The notes beneath the pieces are model-generated. The model did not search any database. It was not told the origin of the DNA and worked only from the letters and a program-made list of their open reading frames with translations. DNA of 35,522 nucleotides from an uncultured Caulobacterales bacterium (GTDB lineage: Bacteria; Pseudomonadota; Alphaproteobacteria; Caulobacterales; Caulobacteraceae), in contig CAIUZX010000408.1 of assembly GCA_903903715.1 (NCBI GenBank), positions 1-35,522 on the forward strand, given 5' to 3'. How positions within the stretch are numbered: the first letter of the stretch is position 1; each line of letters opens with the position of its first letter. This document shows positions 8,193 through 16,831 of this stretch, one piece after another. A program made the translations under genes and the position numbers.

Positions 8193-8614
8193 GCGTCGGC
8201 ACGACTGCCCTCACCGCCGTGGCCACGGGCCTGTATGCGACGCTGGCCAACGACCACGCGCACCGGGCGCTGGTCCCGGGCGGGATCTGGGACCACGCGC
8301 CCCAGGACCCGACGTTCCCGCTCGAGTACCTCCGCGACTTCGAGGAGGAGCCCGAGGACACGGCGGGCCTGCAGTGCCGAGTCGTCAAGGGGTCGCTGCA
8401 CATCTACTCGACCTACGCCGGGATGACGGAGGCGTACGCCATCCTCGACAGCGCGGTCGCGCTGCTGCGACAGACGGCGATCGCCCTGGTGGGCTGGGCG
8501 CACGACGCGACGCTCTACGACGGGGCGGTGCAGGCGGACCCGGAACTCGACGACGCGAACGTCCAATACCAGCACCTGGTCGCGCGGTTCCGCGTGTTCG
8601 TCATGGAGGCGTGA
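8189..8614 (+). CDS. Tail terminator / DUF3168-like protein
   Basis: The protein is 141 residues long. Its order after gp10 and before the tail tube, its size, and the pattern RALVPGGIWDHAPQDPTFPLEY and YAILDSAVALLRQTAIAL all match tail terminator/completion proteins of the DUF3168 type. Those cap the tail tube and fix its length. ATG 8189 overlaps the gp10 stop (ATGA). Little residue-level catalytic signature exists for this family, so confidence rests on synteny plus the conserved 'PQDPTFPLEY' strand. Confidence 0.8.
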   Translation: MSVGTTALTAVATGLYATLANDHAHRALVPGGIWDHAPQDPTFPLEYLRDFEEEPEDTAGLQCRVVKGSLHIYSTYAGMTEAYAILDSAVALLRQTAIALVGWAHDATLYDGAVQADPELDDANVQYQHLVARFRVFVMEA

Positions 8615-8615
8615 T

Positions 8616-9341
8616 ATGTCGGTTCTGATCAACGGCCGGCTCTACCTCGGGGCGTACGACTTGAGCGGGTACGCCAACCAGCTCGAGCCGAAGCCCTCCG
8701 TCGCGATGAAGAAGACGACGACGCTCCTCACGCAAGGCGTCGACCAGGACGAGTGCGGCTACGAGACGTTCTCGCTGGGCGGCAAGCTGTTCATGCTCGC
8801 GGACGGCACGTCGATCGCGACCTACAAGAGCCACGACATCATCCGGGCCTATTGGAAGCTGACGGACATCCCGCTGACCTGGTGCCCCAACGGGGGCGCC
8901 GTCGGGGACCTGGCGGGGAGCTTCCAGGCGACGGTCGCCGAGTGCCAGCCCAACGGCACCGTCGGCGAGTTCTACGCCGCCACGCTCAAGGCCGACGCCT
9001 CGCGCGGCATCTGGGTCTACGGCGCGATCCTGGCGACCGGGGCGATCGTGGCGGGCGGCAACGGGGCGGCCCAGCTGCTGGGCGCGGTGGCGGCCACCCA
9101 AGCCGTCTATGGAGCCCTGCACGTCCTGGCGGCCGCGGGGGGCACCCTGACCGTGAAGATCCAGAGCGACGACAACGCCGGGTTCACCTCCCCGACCGAC
9201 CGCCTGTCGTTCACTGCCGCGACGGGCAAGACCTACCAGTGGCTCGCGCTCGCCGGGCCGATCACGGACACCTACTGGCGGGCGGTGTGGACGCTCCCGG
9301 CCGGGAGCGCGACCTTCGTCACGATGGCCGGTATTCGATAG
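8616..9341 (+). CDS. Tail tube protein A, with an extra C-terminal domain
   Basis: This 241-residue protein is a probable tail-tube subunit. Residues 1-60 follow the same plan as the next gene: a short strand, then AYDLSGYANQLEPKPSV, then an MKKTTTLL turn, a Gly/Asp turn and YETFSLGGKLF. An additional C-terminal part of about 100 residues begins near GNGAAQLLGAVAATQAVYG. It reads like an Ig-like or jelly-roll surface domain (TLTVKIQSDDNAGF, YWRAVWTLPAG). It may decorate the outside of the tail. Only one base pair separates it from the upstream stop. Confidence 0.7.
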   Translation: MSVLINGRLYLGAYDLSGYANQLEPKPSVAMKKTTTLLTQGVDQDECGYETFSLGGKLFMLADGTSIATYKSHDIIRAYWKLTDIPLTWCPNGGAVGDLAGSFQATVAECQPNGTVGEFYAATLKADASRGIWVYGAILATGAIVAGGNGAAQLLGAVAATQAVYGALHVLAAAGGTLTVKIQSDDNAGFTSPTDRLSFTAATGKTYQWLALAGPITDTYWRAVWTLPAGSATFVTMAGIR

Positions 9342-9353
9342 GAGATCACGCAC

Positions 9354-9764
9354 ATGGTTCTGACTGCGCCGTTCATCAGCATCGCCGGCACCGACCTGAG
9401 CGCCTTCGCGATGGAGGTCACGCCGACCCCGAACGTCAATATGGTCGAATGCACCGTCGGCAACACCGGCGGCGTGTCCACCAGCGAGCCCGGCATGGAG
9501 GCCTTCCAGATCAAGGCCAAGTTCAAGCACACGTCGATGGCCGCGGGCCAGCCGCACACGGTGCTCTACGCCCAGCATCGCCAGACGAACGTCGCGGTGG
9601 TCTTCCGCGCATCGCAGGCGGTGGTCGGCCCGACGAACCCGCAGCTCACCTTCACCGGGACGCTGTCCTACGACCAGCACCCGGGCGGGGCGGTCGGGTC
9701 CGGGCTGACCGTCGGCTGCACCATCTACTGCAACCAGAGCGGGTACACCTGGGCGACCGCCTAA
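9354..9764 (+). CDS. Tail tube protein B (core form)
   Basis: This 136-residue protein shares the plan of the preceding gene: IAGTDLSAFAMEVTPTPNV, then a VECTVGNTGGVSTSEPGME segment and FQIKAKFKHTS. It lacks that gene's C-terminal extension. It probably forms part or all of the tail tube, with the longer paralogue as a minor or decorated form, or the reverse. A good GGAGATC ribosome site precedes ATG 9354. Which of the two is the major tail protein cannot be decided from the sequence. Confidence 0.68.
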   Translation: MVLTAPFISIAGTDLSAFAMEVTPTPNVNMVECTVGNTGGVSTSEPGMEAFQIKAKFKHTSMAAGQPHTVLYAQHRQTNVAVVFRASQAVVGPTNPQLTFTGTLSYDQHPGGAVGSGLTVGCTIYCNQSGYTWATA

Positions 9765-9773
9765 GGGGGAGTC

Positions 9774-10133
9774 GTGAACGCATTGAGCCGGGAGGGCCTG
9801 TTGGCGGCCCTCCCCACCGTGTTGCCGGAGCCCGTCGCGGTGCCGGCGCTGGATCTCGTCGTCTTCGTGCGGCCGCTGTCCGGGATTCAGCGGGACGCGC
9901 TCGAGCTGAATCAGCACGAACGCCGGCGCAAGGGTCTCCCGCCGAACTTCCGCGGGATGATCGTGGCGCTCGGCGCGTGCACCGAATCCGGCGTCCGCGT
10001 CTTCACGGATGAGGACGCGGAGGCGTTGGGCGCGGTGCGGGCCGACGTGCTCGAACCGATCGCGGAGAAGATCCAGCAGGCGTCGGGCTACAGCGTGGCG
10101 GACGTCAAAGCCCTGGGAAAAGACTTGGCCTGA
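9774..10133 (+). CDS. Tail assembly chaperone, short (G-like) form
   Basis: This is the 119-residue zero-frame product. It starts at GTG 9774 behind a strong GGGGGAG site and ends at TGA 10131. The motif VVFVRPLSGIQRDALE and the Arg-Lys-rich middle fit tail assembly chaperones, which coat the tape measure during tail assembly and are absent from the finished tail. The gene sits between tail tube and tape measure, the invariant slot for the G/GT pair. It ends a few codons after a perfect -1 slippery heptamer. Confidence 0.82.
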   Translation: MNALSREGLLAALPTVLPEPVAVPALDLVVFVRPLSGIQRDALELNQHERRRKGLPPNFRGMIVALGACTESGVRVFTDEDAEALGAVRADVLEPIAEKIQQASGYSVADVKALGKDLA

Positions 10134-10345
10134 CCCCGTGGCGTCGGTTCGCGTTCTTCCTCGCGGCGCGGCTCGGGAAGACCGTGGCCGAGCTCCTCGC
10201 GGCGATGCCGGATGGATCCGAGCTCGCCGAGTGGCGCGCCTACCTCGAGGGGGACGCACAGGTGCAGGCCTTGGTGGCGAGCGGGACCGACGCGCAACTG
10301 GCGGAGCGGCTCATCTGGGACCCGCGTGACGAATCGGAGGCATGA
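9774..10345 (+). CDS. Tail assembly chaperone, -1 frameshift (GT-like) fusion
   Basis: The zero frame reads CTG GGA AAA GAC before stopping. Slipping back one base on G-GGA-AAA continues from 10121 in the -1 frame to TGA 10343-10345, giving a product of about 190 residues. The added roughly 74 residues (LTPWRRFAFFLAARLGKTVA, then AAMPDGSELAEWRAYLEGD) carry the 'L...MS..E..EW.AY' look of the lambda T domain. No independent start or ribosome site is seen for this extension. It ends 3 bp before the tape-measure GTG. Frameshifting itself is inferred, by analogy with lambda-like tails. Confidence 0.85.
10115..10121 (+). promoter_or_regulatory. -1 programmed frameshift slippery site GGGAAAA
   Basis: The heptamer has the canonical X XXY YYZ phasing (G GGA AAA) relative to the chaperone frame and lies 9 bp before the zero-frame stop. 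Lambda uses GGGAAAG at the same place. The downstream ORF is open in exactly the -1 frame. Confidence 0.85.
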
Positions 10346-10348
10346 CCG

Positions 10349-12316
10349 GTGGTCATTGGCGCGCTCATCTACAAGATCGGGGCGGACATCGCCGACCTGG
10401 TGAAGAACAGCGACCAGGTCAATGCCCAGCTCTCGAAATTGAACGAGACCGCCAAGAGTCACACCACGTCGTTCACCACGATGACCGAAAGCTGGGTCGC
10501 GGGTCAGCTCACCCTGGATGCCCTGCGTGGCGCGGTGAGCGGCGTCACGACCTTCCTGAAGGACTCGGTCGCCGAATACGCGGCCTCGGAACAGGCCTCC
10601 GCGCGCCTGACGGCCGCGATGCGCGCGCAAGGGAGTGCGACCGGCGGAACGATCGCGTCGTTCGATGCCCTGGCGGAGAAGTACCGGCAGATCACGGTCT
10701 ACGACGACGACGTCATCAAAGGGGCAATGGCGATCGGGGTCCAGGTGGGCAACGTCCTCCCGAGCCAGATGGAGGGGCTGCTCACCGCGTCGACCAACCT
10801 CGCGGCGGGGCTGGGGATGGACCTGGCCGAGGCGACGACGGTCGTCGCGAAGGCGATGGCCGGCAACACGACGGCGCTCGCGAAGCTCTCCCCCGCGATC
10901 CGCGACCTCGGCGTCGAGGGCAAGAACGCGACGGCCATCCTGGAGGCGCTCAACTCCGCGTTCGGCGGCCAGGCGGCGGCCCAGGTCGACACCTATGCGG
11001 GCCGCGTCGCCCAGCTCGGGAACTCGTGGGGCGAGGTGAAGAAGGCCATTGGCGAGGCGCTCGCCACGGACGCCGACGTCCAGGCCTTCATGGAGCACAT
11101 GAAGACCGGCGCGGACTCGGCCGCCGAGTCGATCAAGACGATGGGCGTGCGGTGGAACCTCGGGGAGATCCTGAAGGGGGGCCTGGGGGCCGCGCTTCCC
11201 GGCGGCCTACTCGGCGGCGTCGGCGACTACATGATGGCGACGGGCGCGGCGGCGCAGGAGAAGGCGCACCCCGACAAGTTCGGGGAGGCCGACATCTGGA
11301 AGTCCGTCATGACCCAGTCGGCCGCGTGGACGGCCGACCTCGCGATGGAGGCGCGCTTGGCGGCGAAGGCCTACGACGAGTTCTGCGAGAAGGTCGTCAC
11401 GCTCGACGGCCTCCACAAGGGCCTGACATCGGCCGCGACCGCCGGGCTCGCGGGCTGGGCGGCCAAAGGCAAAGAGGTCGAGGAGAGCTACACCCGGATG
11501 CTCGCGGCGATCGACAAGTTCCACGGGATTGCGCCGCCGGGCGAGATCAGCCTCCCGGACCTCTACAAAACGCAGGGGCTGAACGAAACCGGCCGGGCCT
11601 GGTTGCCCACGGACCCCTACGACATCAAGACGGCCGCGATCGAGAAGGAACGCACGGAGCGGATCCGCGCCCTCGACGAGCAGCGCCGACAAGCGGGCGG
11701 CCTGATGTCGCCCCAGGAGTACCAGACCGCGCGCGAGCTGATCGACCAGGACGCCCAGCAGAAGCTGAACCAGGCGTTCGACGACTTCCAGGCGGGGTTG
11801 ATGAAGGGCAGCGCCAGCGCGGCGGGGCTGTCGTCCGGGCTCGACCAGGCGACCGCGTCGATCGCGAAGTACGCGGGCGCCAGCCAGGCGGGCGGCGGGT
11901 GGGCGGGGTCCGGGTTCCTCGGCGCCTACGCGAACGGCGGGGCGCCGCCGGCGAGCGGGATGAGCGCGATGGACCTGATGCGCTACAACACCAGCCTCGA
12001 CATGGCGCTCTACGGGAAGGGCCTCCCCCCCGAGCTGGCCGCGCTCATTTTCGGGCCGACCGTCTTCCCGGACGGGACGGTGCGGAAGTTCGCGACGGGC
12101 GGCTATGCCGCGCGCCCGACCCTGGCGATCGTCGGCGACAGCCCCGGTGGCGAGTACATGGTCCCGGCCGGGAAGATGGGCGGCCACACGGTCATCCAAG
12201 TGACGATCAACGCCCAGGGCGCGTCGTTCGACACCCCGCAGTCGCGGACGGCGCTCGCGAATGAGGTGGCCGCCGCCCTCGAGGCCCGCCTGCGGGCCCA
12301 AGGGAAACGGCTGTGA
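10349..12316 (+). CDS. Tail tape measure protein
   Basis: This sets tail length and is ejected with DNA. The product is 655 residues, modest for the class; at about 1.5 angstrom per residue that implies a tail near 100 nm (inference). It begins IGALIYKIGADIADLVKNSD, a common tape-measure start, and has a helical conserved core at about residues 70-215 (YAASEQASARLTAAMR, LAAGLGMDLAEATTVVAKAM, NTTALAKLSPAIRDLG). The middle has a Gly-rich hydrophobic stretch (GGLGAALPGGLLGGVGDYMM) that could cross the host membrane. The C-terminus has the usual GEYMVPAGKMGG and a final helical tail. GTG 10349 is chosen because the nearby ATG at 10342 is out of frame. Confidence 0.9.
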   Translation: MVIGALIYKIGADIADLVKNSDQVNAQLSKLNETAKSHTTSFTTMTESWVAGQLTLDALRGAVSGVTTFLKDSVAEYAASEQASARLTAAMRAQGSATGGTIASFDALAEKYRQITVYDDDVIKGAMAIGVQVGNVLPSQMEGLLTASTNLAAGLGMDLAEATTVVAKAMAGNTTALAKLSPAIRDLGVEGKNATAILEALNSAFGGQAAAQVDTYAGRVAQLGNSWGEVKKAIGEALATDADVQAFMEHMKTGADSAAESIKTMGVRWNLGEILKGGLGAALPGGLLGGVGDYMMATGAAAQEKAHPDKFGEADIWKSVMTQSAAWTADLAMEARLAAKAYDEFCEKVVTLDGLHKGLTSAATAGLAGWAAKGKEVEESYTRMLAAIDKFHGIAPPGEISLPDLYKTQGLNETGRAWLPTDPYDIKTAAIEKERTERIRALDEQRRQAGGLMSPQEYQTARELIDQDAQQKLNQAFDDFQAGLMKGSASAAGLSSGLDQATASIAKYAGASQAGGGWAGSGFLGAYANGGAPPASGMSAMDLMRYNTSLDMALYGKGLPPELAALIFGPTVFPDGTVRKFATGGYAARPTLAIVGDSPGGEYMVPAGKMGGHTVIQVTINAQGASFDTPQSRTALANEVAAALEARLRAQGKRL

Positions 12317-14904
12317 GCCTCCCCGTCATCGTCGTCGCGGGCGTCGACCGCTCAGGTCTCGTCGAGCTCGTGAACGACATCCGCCTCGAGGATGTGCGCG
12401 GGTCCGGCAGCTCCGGCGGCGCGGCCTCCGTCCTGGTGTCCTTCCGCCCGACCCCCGGCTGGCGCCCCGCCGGCGGGATGGCCGTCGCCATCAGTTACGG
12501 CGGCCGCGGGCTGTTTGCGGGCGAGATCACGCACGTCGAACGGGCGAAGCACGGGCTGACCTGGTGCGACGACTGTACGGTGACGGCCAAGCTCTTCCTT
12601 CTCGACCGCACTGCGCCGGTCTATGCGTCGTATGTCGGCCAGTCCGCGAGTGCCATCTTCGCGGACCTGATGACGCGGGCGCCGGCGGAGTTCACAGCGA
12701 CCGCGATTGAAGCCGGCCTGGCCACGATCGCCGACATCCAATTCCCAGGCGTCTCACTCTGGGAGGCGATCCAGCGAACCGCCGCGGCCATCGGCGCGGT
12801 CGTCTATCTGGACGAGGACAACGACCTGCATGCCTACGTCACCACGGACGCCGGCGTGGAGCAGCCGGACACAGTGACGCTCGCGAATACCCGCGAGGGC
12901 ACCATCAGGCCGGTGGAGGACTGGTCCCAGGTCGAGACGCGCGTCTACGTCGAGGGGCCCGCGAGCTCGCTCGCCTCCGCCGCGCCGGTGTTTGCGGGGG
13001 ACACGACGATCCCGGTCGCCGACGCCTCGGGCTTCTCCTCGCCGGCCGGGATCGTCCAGGCCGGCGCCGCCCAGTTGGCGTACTCGGGCGTGATGCAGAA
13101 CTACGACAACCACTACACCGAGTACGCCGGGGCCACCTACAACCCGATTGGCGGCGTGCGGCTCGGCGTGAACAATACCGTCGGTCTGCCGGCGTCGGGC
13201 TGGCTCTTCACGCAGGACGGCCGGGCGTTTCGCTATACGGGGATCTCGCCGTGGGACGTCGCTGTCCTCATGCCGGGGCATTTCCTGATCCAGTCGATCA
13301 CGCAGGGCGCCTATGTCCCCGGCAGCGGGTACCCGACGACCCTCACGTTGACGACGAACGACGCGGTCTTCTGCGCCGGCTACTCGAGCGCGGTGCTGGG
13401 GATCTACGGGACGACCTCCAACAACTACAACTATCACAGCTTCACCGCCACATACGTCGCGCCGAACCAGGTCGCCTTCTACTGCGCCGTCTCGGTGGCG
13501 AACCTCGGGCAGCAGGGCTACTGCGGACTCTTCAGGAATCCGACGATCACCGACATTCAGGTGACCGCGGGCGTCGCGACGGTCACGCTGGGGTGGAGCG
13601 CCCGGAAATTCGTCGTGGGCGACTGGATCACGATCAGCGGAAACAGCTACGCGCCCTACAACGGCACGTGGCCGGTCCTCGGGGTCCCCGACTCCGCCCA
13701 CCTCACCTTCAAGTGCCCGAACAGCCGGTGGACGGGCAGCGGCGGCGTCTGCGATCTGGCCGGCGTCCCCCGGGTCTCCCTCTCCGAAGGGACGCCGCTC
13801 GTGGTTGGGGAGTGCCTGACGGGGGTCACGGGCGCGCCCGCGCTGGCCGAGGGGTCGTCCCTGACGGCGCTCGTGCAGGTGGACGACGTGCCCGCGCAGG
13901 AGGCTCTGGCGGCCGCCACGGGCGGGGATGGGATCCGCGTCGGGCCGGTCATCCAGGAAGGCAGCCTGACGCTCGCCGCGGCCGCCGTGCGCGGCCAGGC
14001 CGAGCTCGCCGTGCGGAAGGACCCGGAGATCCGGCTCTCCTATTCGTCGCTCGACCCGAAGACGCGCGCCGGCGCGAGCGTGACGGTCGACGTGCACACG
14101 CCCGCCTATCCCGACCTGGTCCTCGCCGACAGCCCGACCGGCTACTGGCGCCTCGGCGAGCTCGTCGGGACCACGGCGGCTGACGCGTCCGGGCACGCGC
14201 ACCCGCTGACGCTCGTCGGCTCCCCGACGCTCGGCGCGGACGGGGCGCTCCTGGACGGCGCGCGGGCCCTGGAATCGGTCGGCAGCGGCCATTACGGCTA
14301 CGCCGCGCACCACGCGGACTGGAACCCGGGCAGTAACCCCTTCTCGGTCGAGGCCCGGGTGCGCGGGAGCAGCTGGGCGGCGGGGAAGTGGGCCCTCTGG
14401 CACGGGTCGGACCTCGGCAACGCGGCCGGGTGGGGCCTCGCCATCGAGACCGGTGGGATCACGTTCGTCGTCGGCGACGGGGCGGCCCACGCGACGATCG
14501 TCGGGGCCTTCACCACGCCCGACCGCTGGTACCACGTGGTGGCTGTGGTGGATCGGGCCGCCGGGTTCCTGCGGCTCTACGTCGACGGCGCCGCGGTGAC
14601 GCCGGTGTCCCTGGGCGCGGTCGGCAGCCTCAACGTGACGGCGCAGCTGCAGGCGGGCGTCGGGAACGCGACGGCGCGGCTCCAGGACCTGGCCATCTAC
14701 CCGTCGGCGCTCTCGTCGACCCGCGTGACGGTGCACTACGCGGCGCGGCTGCAGCCGGCGCCGATCACGGGCACCTTTAAGGTGACGAAGGTCCAGTACT
14801 CCGGATTCAACAACGGCCCCGCGGCGACGATTCGTCGTGACGTCGAGGCGTCGAACAAGCGGTTCTCGCCCGCGGATCTGTTCCGGCAGTGGTCCGCGGC
14901 CTAA
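12313..14904 (+). CDS. Tail hub / baseplate protein with inserted LamG domain
   Basis: This 863-residue protein sits at the tail tip. The N-terminus (about residues 1-210) resembles gp27/hub-type domains: LFAGEITHVERAK, VTAKLFLLDRTAPVY, WEAIQRTAAAIGAVVYLDED. Residues from about 600 to 815 form a concanavalin-like LamG domain (DSPTGYWRLGEL, GWGLAIETGGITFVVGDG, RWYHVVAVVDRAAGFLRLYV). The hub sequence flanks it on both sides: SYSSLDPKTRAGASVTVDVH before and TGTFKVTKVQYSGF after, ending RFSPADLFRQW. LamG therefore looks inserted, probably for sugar binding. Other extra segments lie at about 220-500. The GTG start overlaps the tape-measure stop (GTGA). Confidence 0.78.
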   Translation: MSLPVIVVAGVDRSGLVELVNDIRLEDVRGSGSSGGAASVLVSFRPTPGWRPAGGMAVAISYGGRGLFAGEITHVERAKHGLTWCDDCTVTAKLFLLDRTAPVYASYVGQSASAIFADLMTRAPAEFTATAIEAGLATIADIQFPGVSLWEAIQRTAAAIGAVVYLDEDNDLHAYVTTDAGVEQPDTVTLANTREGTIRPVEDWSQVETRVYVEGPASSLASAAPVFAGDTTIPVADASGFSSPAGIVQAGAAQLAYSGVMQNYDNHYTEYAGATYNPIGGVRLGVNNTVGLPASGWLFTQDGRAFRYTGISPWDVAVLMPGHFLIQSITQGAYVPGSGYPTTLTLTTNDAVFCAGYSSAVLGIYGTTSNNYNYHSFTATYVAPNQVAFYCAVSVANLGQQGYCGLFRNPTITDIQVTAGVATVTLGWSARKFVVGDWITISGNSYAPYNGTWPVLGVPDSAHLTFKCPNSRWTGSGGVCDLAGVPRVSLSEGTPLVVGECLTGVTGAPALAEGSSLTALVQVDDVPAQEALAAATGGDGIRVGPVIQEGSLTLAAAAVRGQAELAVRKDPEIRLSYSSLDPKTRAGASVTVDVHTPAYPDLVLADSPTGYWRLGELVGTTAADASGHAHPLTLVGSPTLGADGALLDGARALESVGSGHYGYAAHHADWNPGSNPFSVEARVRGSSWAAGKWALWHGSDLGNAAGWGLAIETGGITFVVGDGAAHATIVGAFTTPDRWYHVVAVVDRAAGFLRLYVDGAAVTPVSLGAVGSLNVTAQLQAGVGNATARLQDLAIYPSALSSTRVTVHYAARLQPAPITGTFKVTKVQYSGFNNGPAATIRRDVEASNKRFSPADLFRQWSAA

Positions 14905-14939
14905 CCCCTGGCCTGGCGGCAGCTGCAGAGAGCGGCGAA

Positions 14940-16427
14940 ATGAACATCTGTATGCAAGAGCCGTTCGTCGGTGTGACGGTGGCCCGCGTCGGCCCACTGA
15001 CGATGGTCACGTACCCCGACGGGCGATCCGTCGATGTGACCTGTTCCCCGTGGGGCGAGGACGACGCGGGGATGCAGCTCGTGGTGGACGGCGGCGTGCT
15101 CTGGCTCTGGTGCGCGGCGCTGATCACGCCGACGCAGTGGGGCATCATCGGCCGCCCCGTGGGCGAGCATGACGCGATTCAGTCCTGCACGACGCCGCAA
15201 CCGGGCTGGCGCGCGTGGTGTACGAGTCCAGGCTACTGGAGTCTCGAGGTGGGCGGGGTCGTGGAGGTCTACTCGCCTGCCGATCCGCGCGTCCACTTTT
15301 CCGGCGTGCCTCAGGCGAGCTTCCGCCTCGACACAGTGGAGGGGCGGGCCCCGTTGACCGTCACGGCGACGTTGACGCGCGCGAACATCACGGAGTGGCG
15401 CTGGCTGGTGGACGGGGTGGTTGACCATCCCGACCTTGAGACGCACACGTTCAGCCTGACGACACCGGGCATGCATATACTCGGCGTACGGACCAATCCG
15501 CCGGTGGTCGTACCGACGCAGCCGGTGATGGTCCTCCCGGCCGTCGTGGTGCCTGTTCCTCCCCCGCCGGTGGTGCCGCCCTCACCGTCGCGCATGGCGT
15601 ACGGCGTCGAGACGTTCGGGCTGCTGGACGACAAGACCGAGCCGGACCTCGCGGTGCTGGCGCGGAACGGGTACACGGTCTGCCGGGTGGAAGCCCCGCA
15701 GGCCCTGTCCGCGCCGGTCACCATGCAGCCGTCTGCGGCCTCCGAGGCGCTCGAGCACTACTACGCCCAGACGACGGCCCAGTACGCCCGCCACGGTCTC
15801 CGGTGCCATTGGGTGATCGAGCCGCAGGAATCGCCCTACGTGCCGCTCGGGTGTTCCTGCGACTTCATGAACGAGATGAACATCGGCTGGCGCGGCAAAC
15901 CCCGGATGACGCCCGCGCAGTACCGGGGGGCGTTGATCGCGGCGCTCCCCGCGCTGCTCGCGCGCGGGGTGACCGTCTATGGCGGCGTCGTCAGCGACAC
16001 CGACACGAACGGTGTGGCCTGGATGCGCGAGGTCTTCAACGGAATGCCGCCCGAGGTGGGCGCGTGCTGGCATCGGTACGCCGCCGAGAACGACCCGAAC
16101 AAACCCAAGAGCGGCTGGCCCTCGCGCAGCGCCGAGACCGCGGCGATGCGAGCCGTCAACGGGACGCGGCCGTTCATCATCAGCGAATGGTCCTACCCGA
16201 CGAGGTACGTCGTGAAGTTCCTCTGGGGCTTGATCAAGACGACGCGCACGATGTTCGACGGGGACCAGTTCAACGCGGAACGGCAGGAGTGCGGGTACTG
16301 GAAGGCCCAGGGCGCCACCGGGATCATGCGGTACCGGCGGGAAGATGCCCCCGGTGAACCGCCGTTCGGATTGAAGACGATGGATGGACAGTGGCGGCGC
16401 GCACTGACTGTGCCGCTGCACGCGTAG
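14940..16427 (+). CDS. Tail-tip protein: PKD-like domain plus GH-A-like barrel
   Basis: This 495-residue protein has three parts. Residues 1-120 are beta-rich with Cys pairs and of unknown fold. Residues about 128-185 look like a PKD/Ig domain (APLTVTATLTRANITEWRWL). A Pro-rich linker (about 190-216) leads to a TIM-barrel-like region. There FMNEMNIGW (Asn311-Glu312) and FIISEWSYP (Glu416) match the acid/base and nucleophile layout of clan GH-A glycosidases. It may cut or bind host surface polysaccharide. ATG 14940 is preferred to an upstream in-frame GTG because AGAGAGCGGCGAA lies at the right distance. Enzyme activity is inference; the two Glu positions are visible. Confidence 0.6.
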   Translation: MNICMQEPFVGVTVARVGPLTMVTYPDGRSVDVTCSPWGEDDAGMQLVVDGGVLWLWCAALITPTQWGIIGRPVGEHDAIQSCTTPQPGWRAWCTSPGYWSLEVGGVVEVYSPADPRVHFSGVPQASFRLDTVEGRAPLTVTATLTRANITEWRWLVDGVVDHPDLETHTFSLTTPGMHILGVRTNPPVVVPTQPVMVLPAVVVPVPPPPVVPPSPSRMAYGVETFGLLDDKTEPDLAVLARNGYTVCRVEAPQALSAPVTMQPSAASEALEHYYAQTTAQYARHGLRCHWVIEPQESPYVPLGCSCDFMNEMNIGWRGKPRMTPAQYRGALIAALPALLARGVTVYGGVVSDTDTNGVAWMREVFNGMPPEVGACWHRYAAENDPNKPKSGWPSRSAETAAMRAVNGTRPFIISEWSYPTRYVVKFLWGLIKTTRTMFDGDQFNAERQECGYWKAQGATGIMRYRREDAPGEPPFGLKTMDGQWRRALTVPLHA

Positions 16428-16480
16428 TTTTCGAGTCCCCAGGTCGGCGGCTGGCCTGGCCCCCGACCGAGGAGACGACC

Positions 16481-16831
16481 GTGGATGCACCGCAAGAGTG
16501 GCCGACTCGTGAATATGAACGGAGGCTTGACCATCTGCGAGAGGTGTTCGAGCTGAAACTCGCCGCGGAGGACCGGGCGCTGGTCCTCCAAGCGGGGGAA
16601 TATCAACGACGGCTCGATGAACTGAACCATGCAGCGCAGCGCCTCACCGTGATGCAGGAAAAGTTCGTGTCGTCCGATGTCTACCGGGTCGAGCATCGCG
16701 CCCTGATGGACCACATGGACCGAGCCTATGCGGTGCTGACGAAAGAATTGAAGGCGCTGGAGAAACTCGTCTGGGGCATCGCGGGCACGATGGGGATGCT
16801 GCAATTGTTGGCTCATTTTTTCTTCAAATGA
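16481..16831 (+). CDS. Coiled-coil protein with C-terminal membrane segment
   Basis: This 116-residue protein is almost wholly charged helix (YERRLDHLREVFELKLAAED, YQRRLDELNHAAQRLTVM, LTKELKALEKLVW). It ends in one hydrophobic segment, GIAGTMGMLQLLAHFF, then Lys. This layout resembles haemolysin XhlA-type and other lysis accessory proteins. It directly precedes the endolysin with an ATGA overlap. GTG 16481 has a GAGGAG site 5-10 bp upstream. A holin-accessory or membrane-tether role is plausible; other helical membrane anchors would look the same. Confidence 0.65.
   Translation: MDAPQEWPTREYERRLDHLREVFELKLAAEDRALVLQAGEYQRRLDELNHAAQRLTVMQEKFVSSDVYRVEHRALMDHMDRAYAVLTKELKALEKLVWGIAGTMGMLQLLAHFFFK

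Noticed and set aside
12754..14997. Long - strand ORF opposite the tail hub (747 codons)
   Set aside because: Same effect of codon bias: no ribosome site, no recognisable fold, and it covers the full LamG-bearing hub gene.
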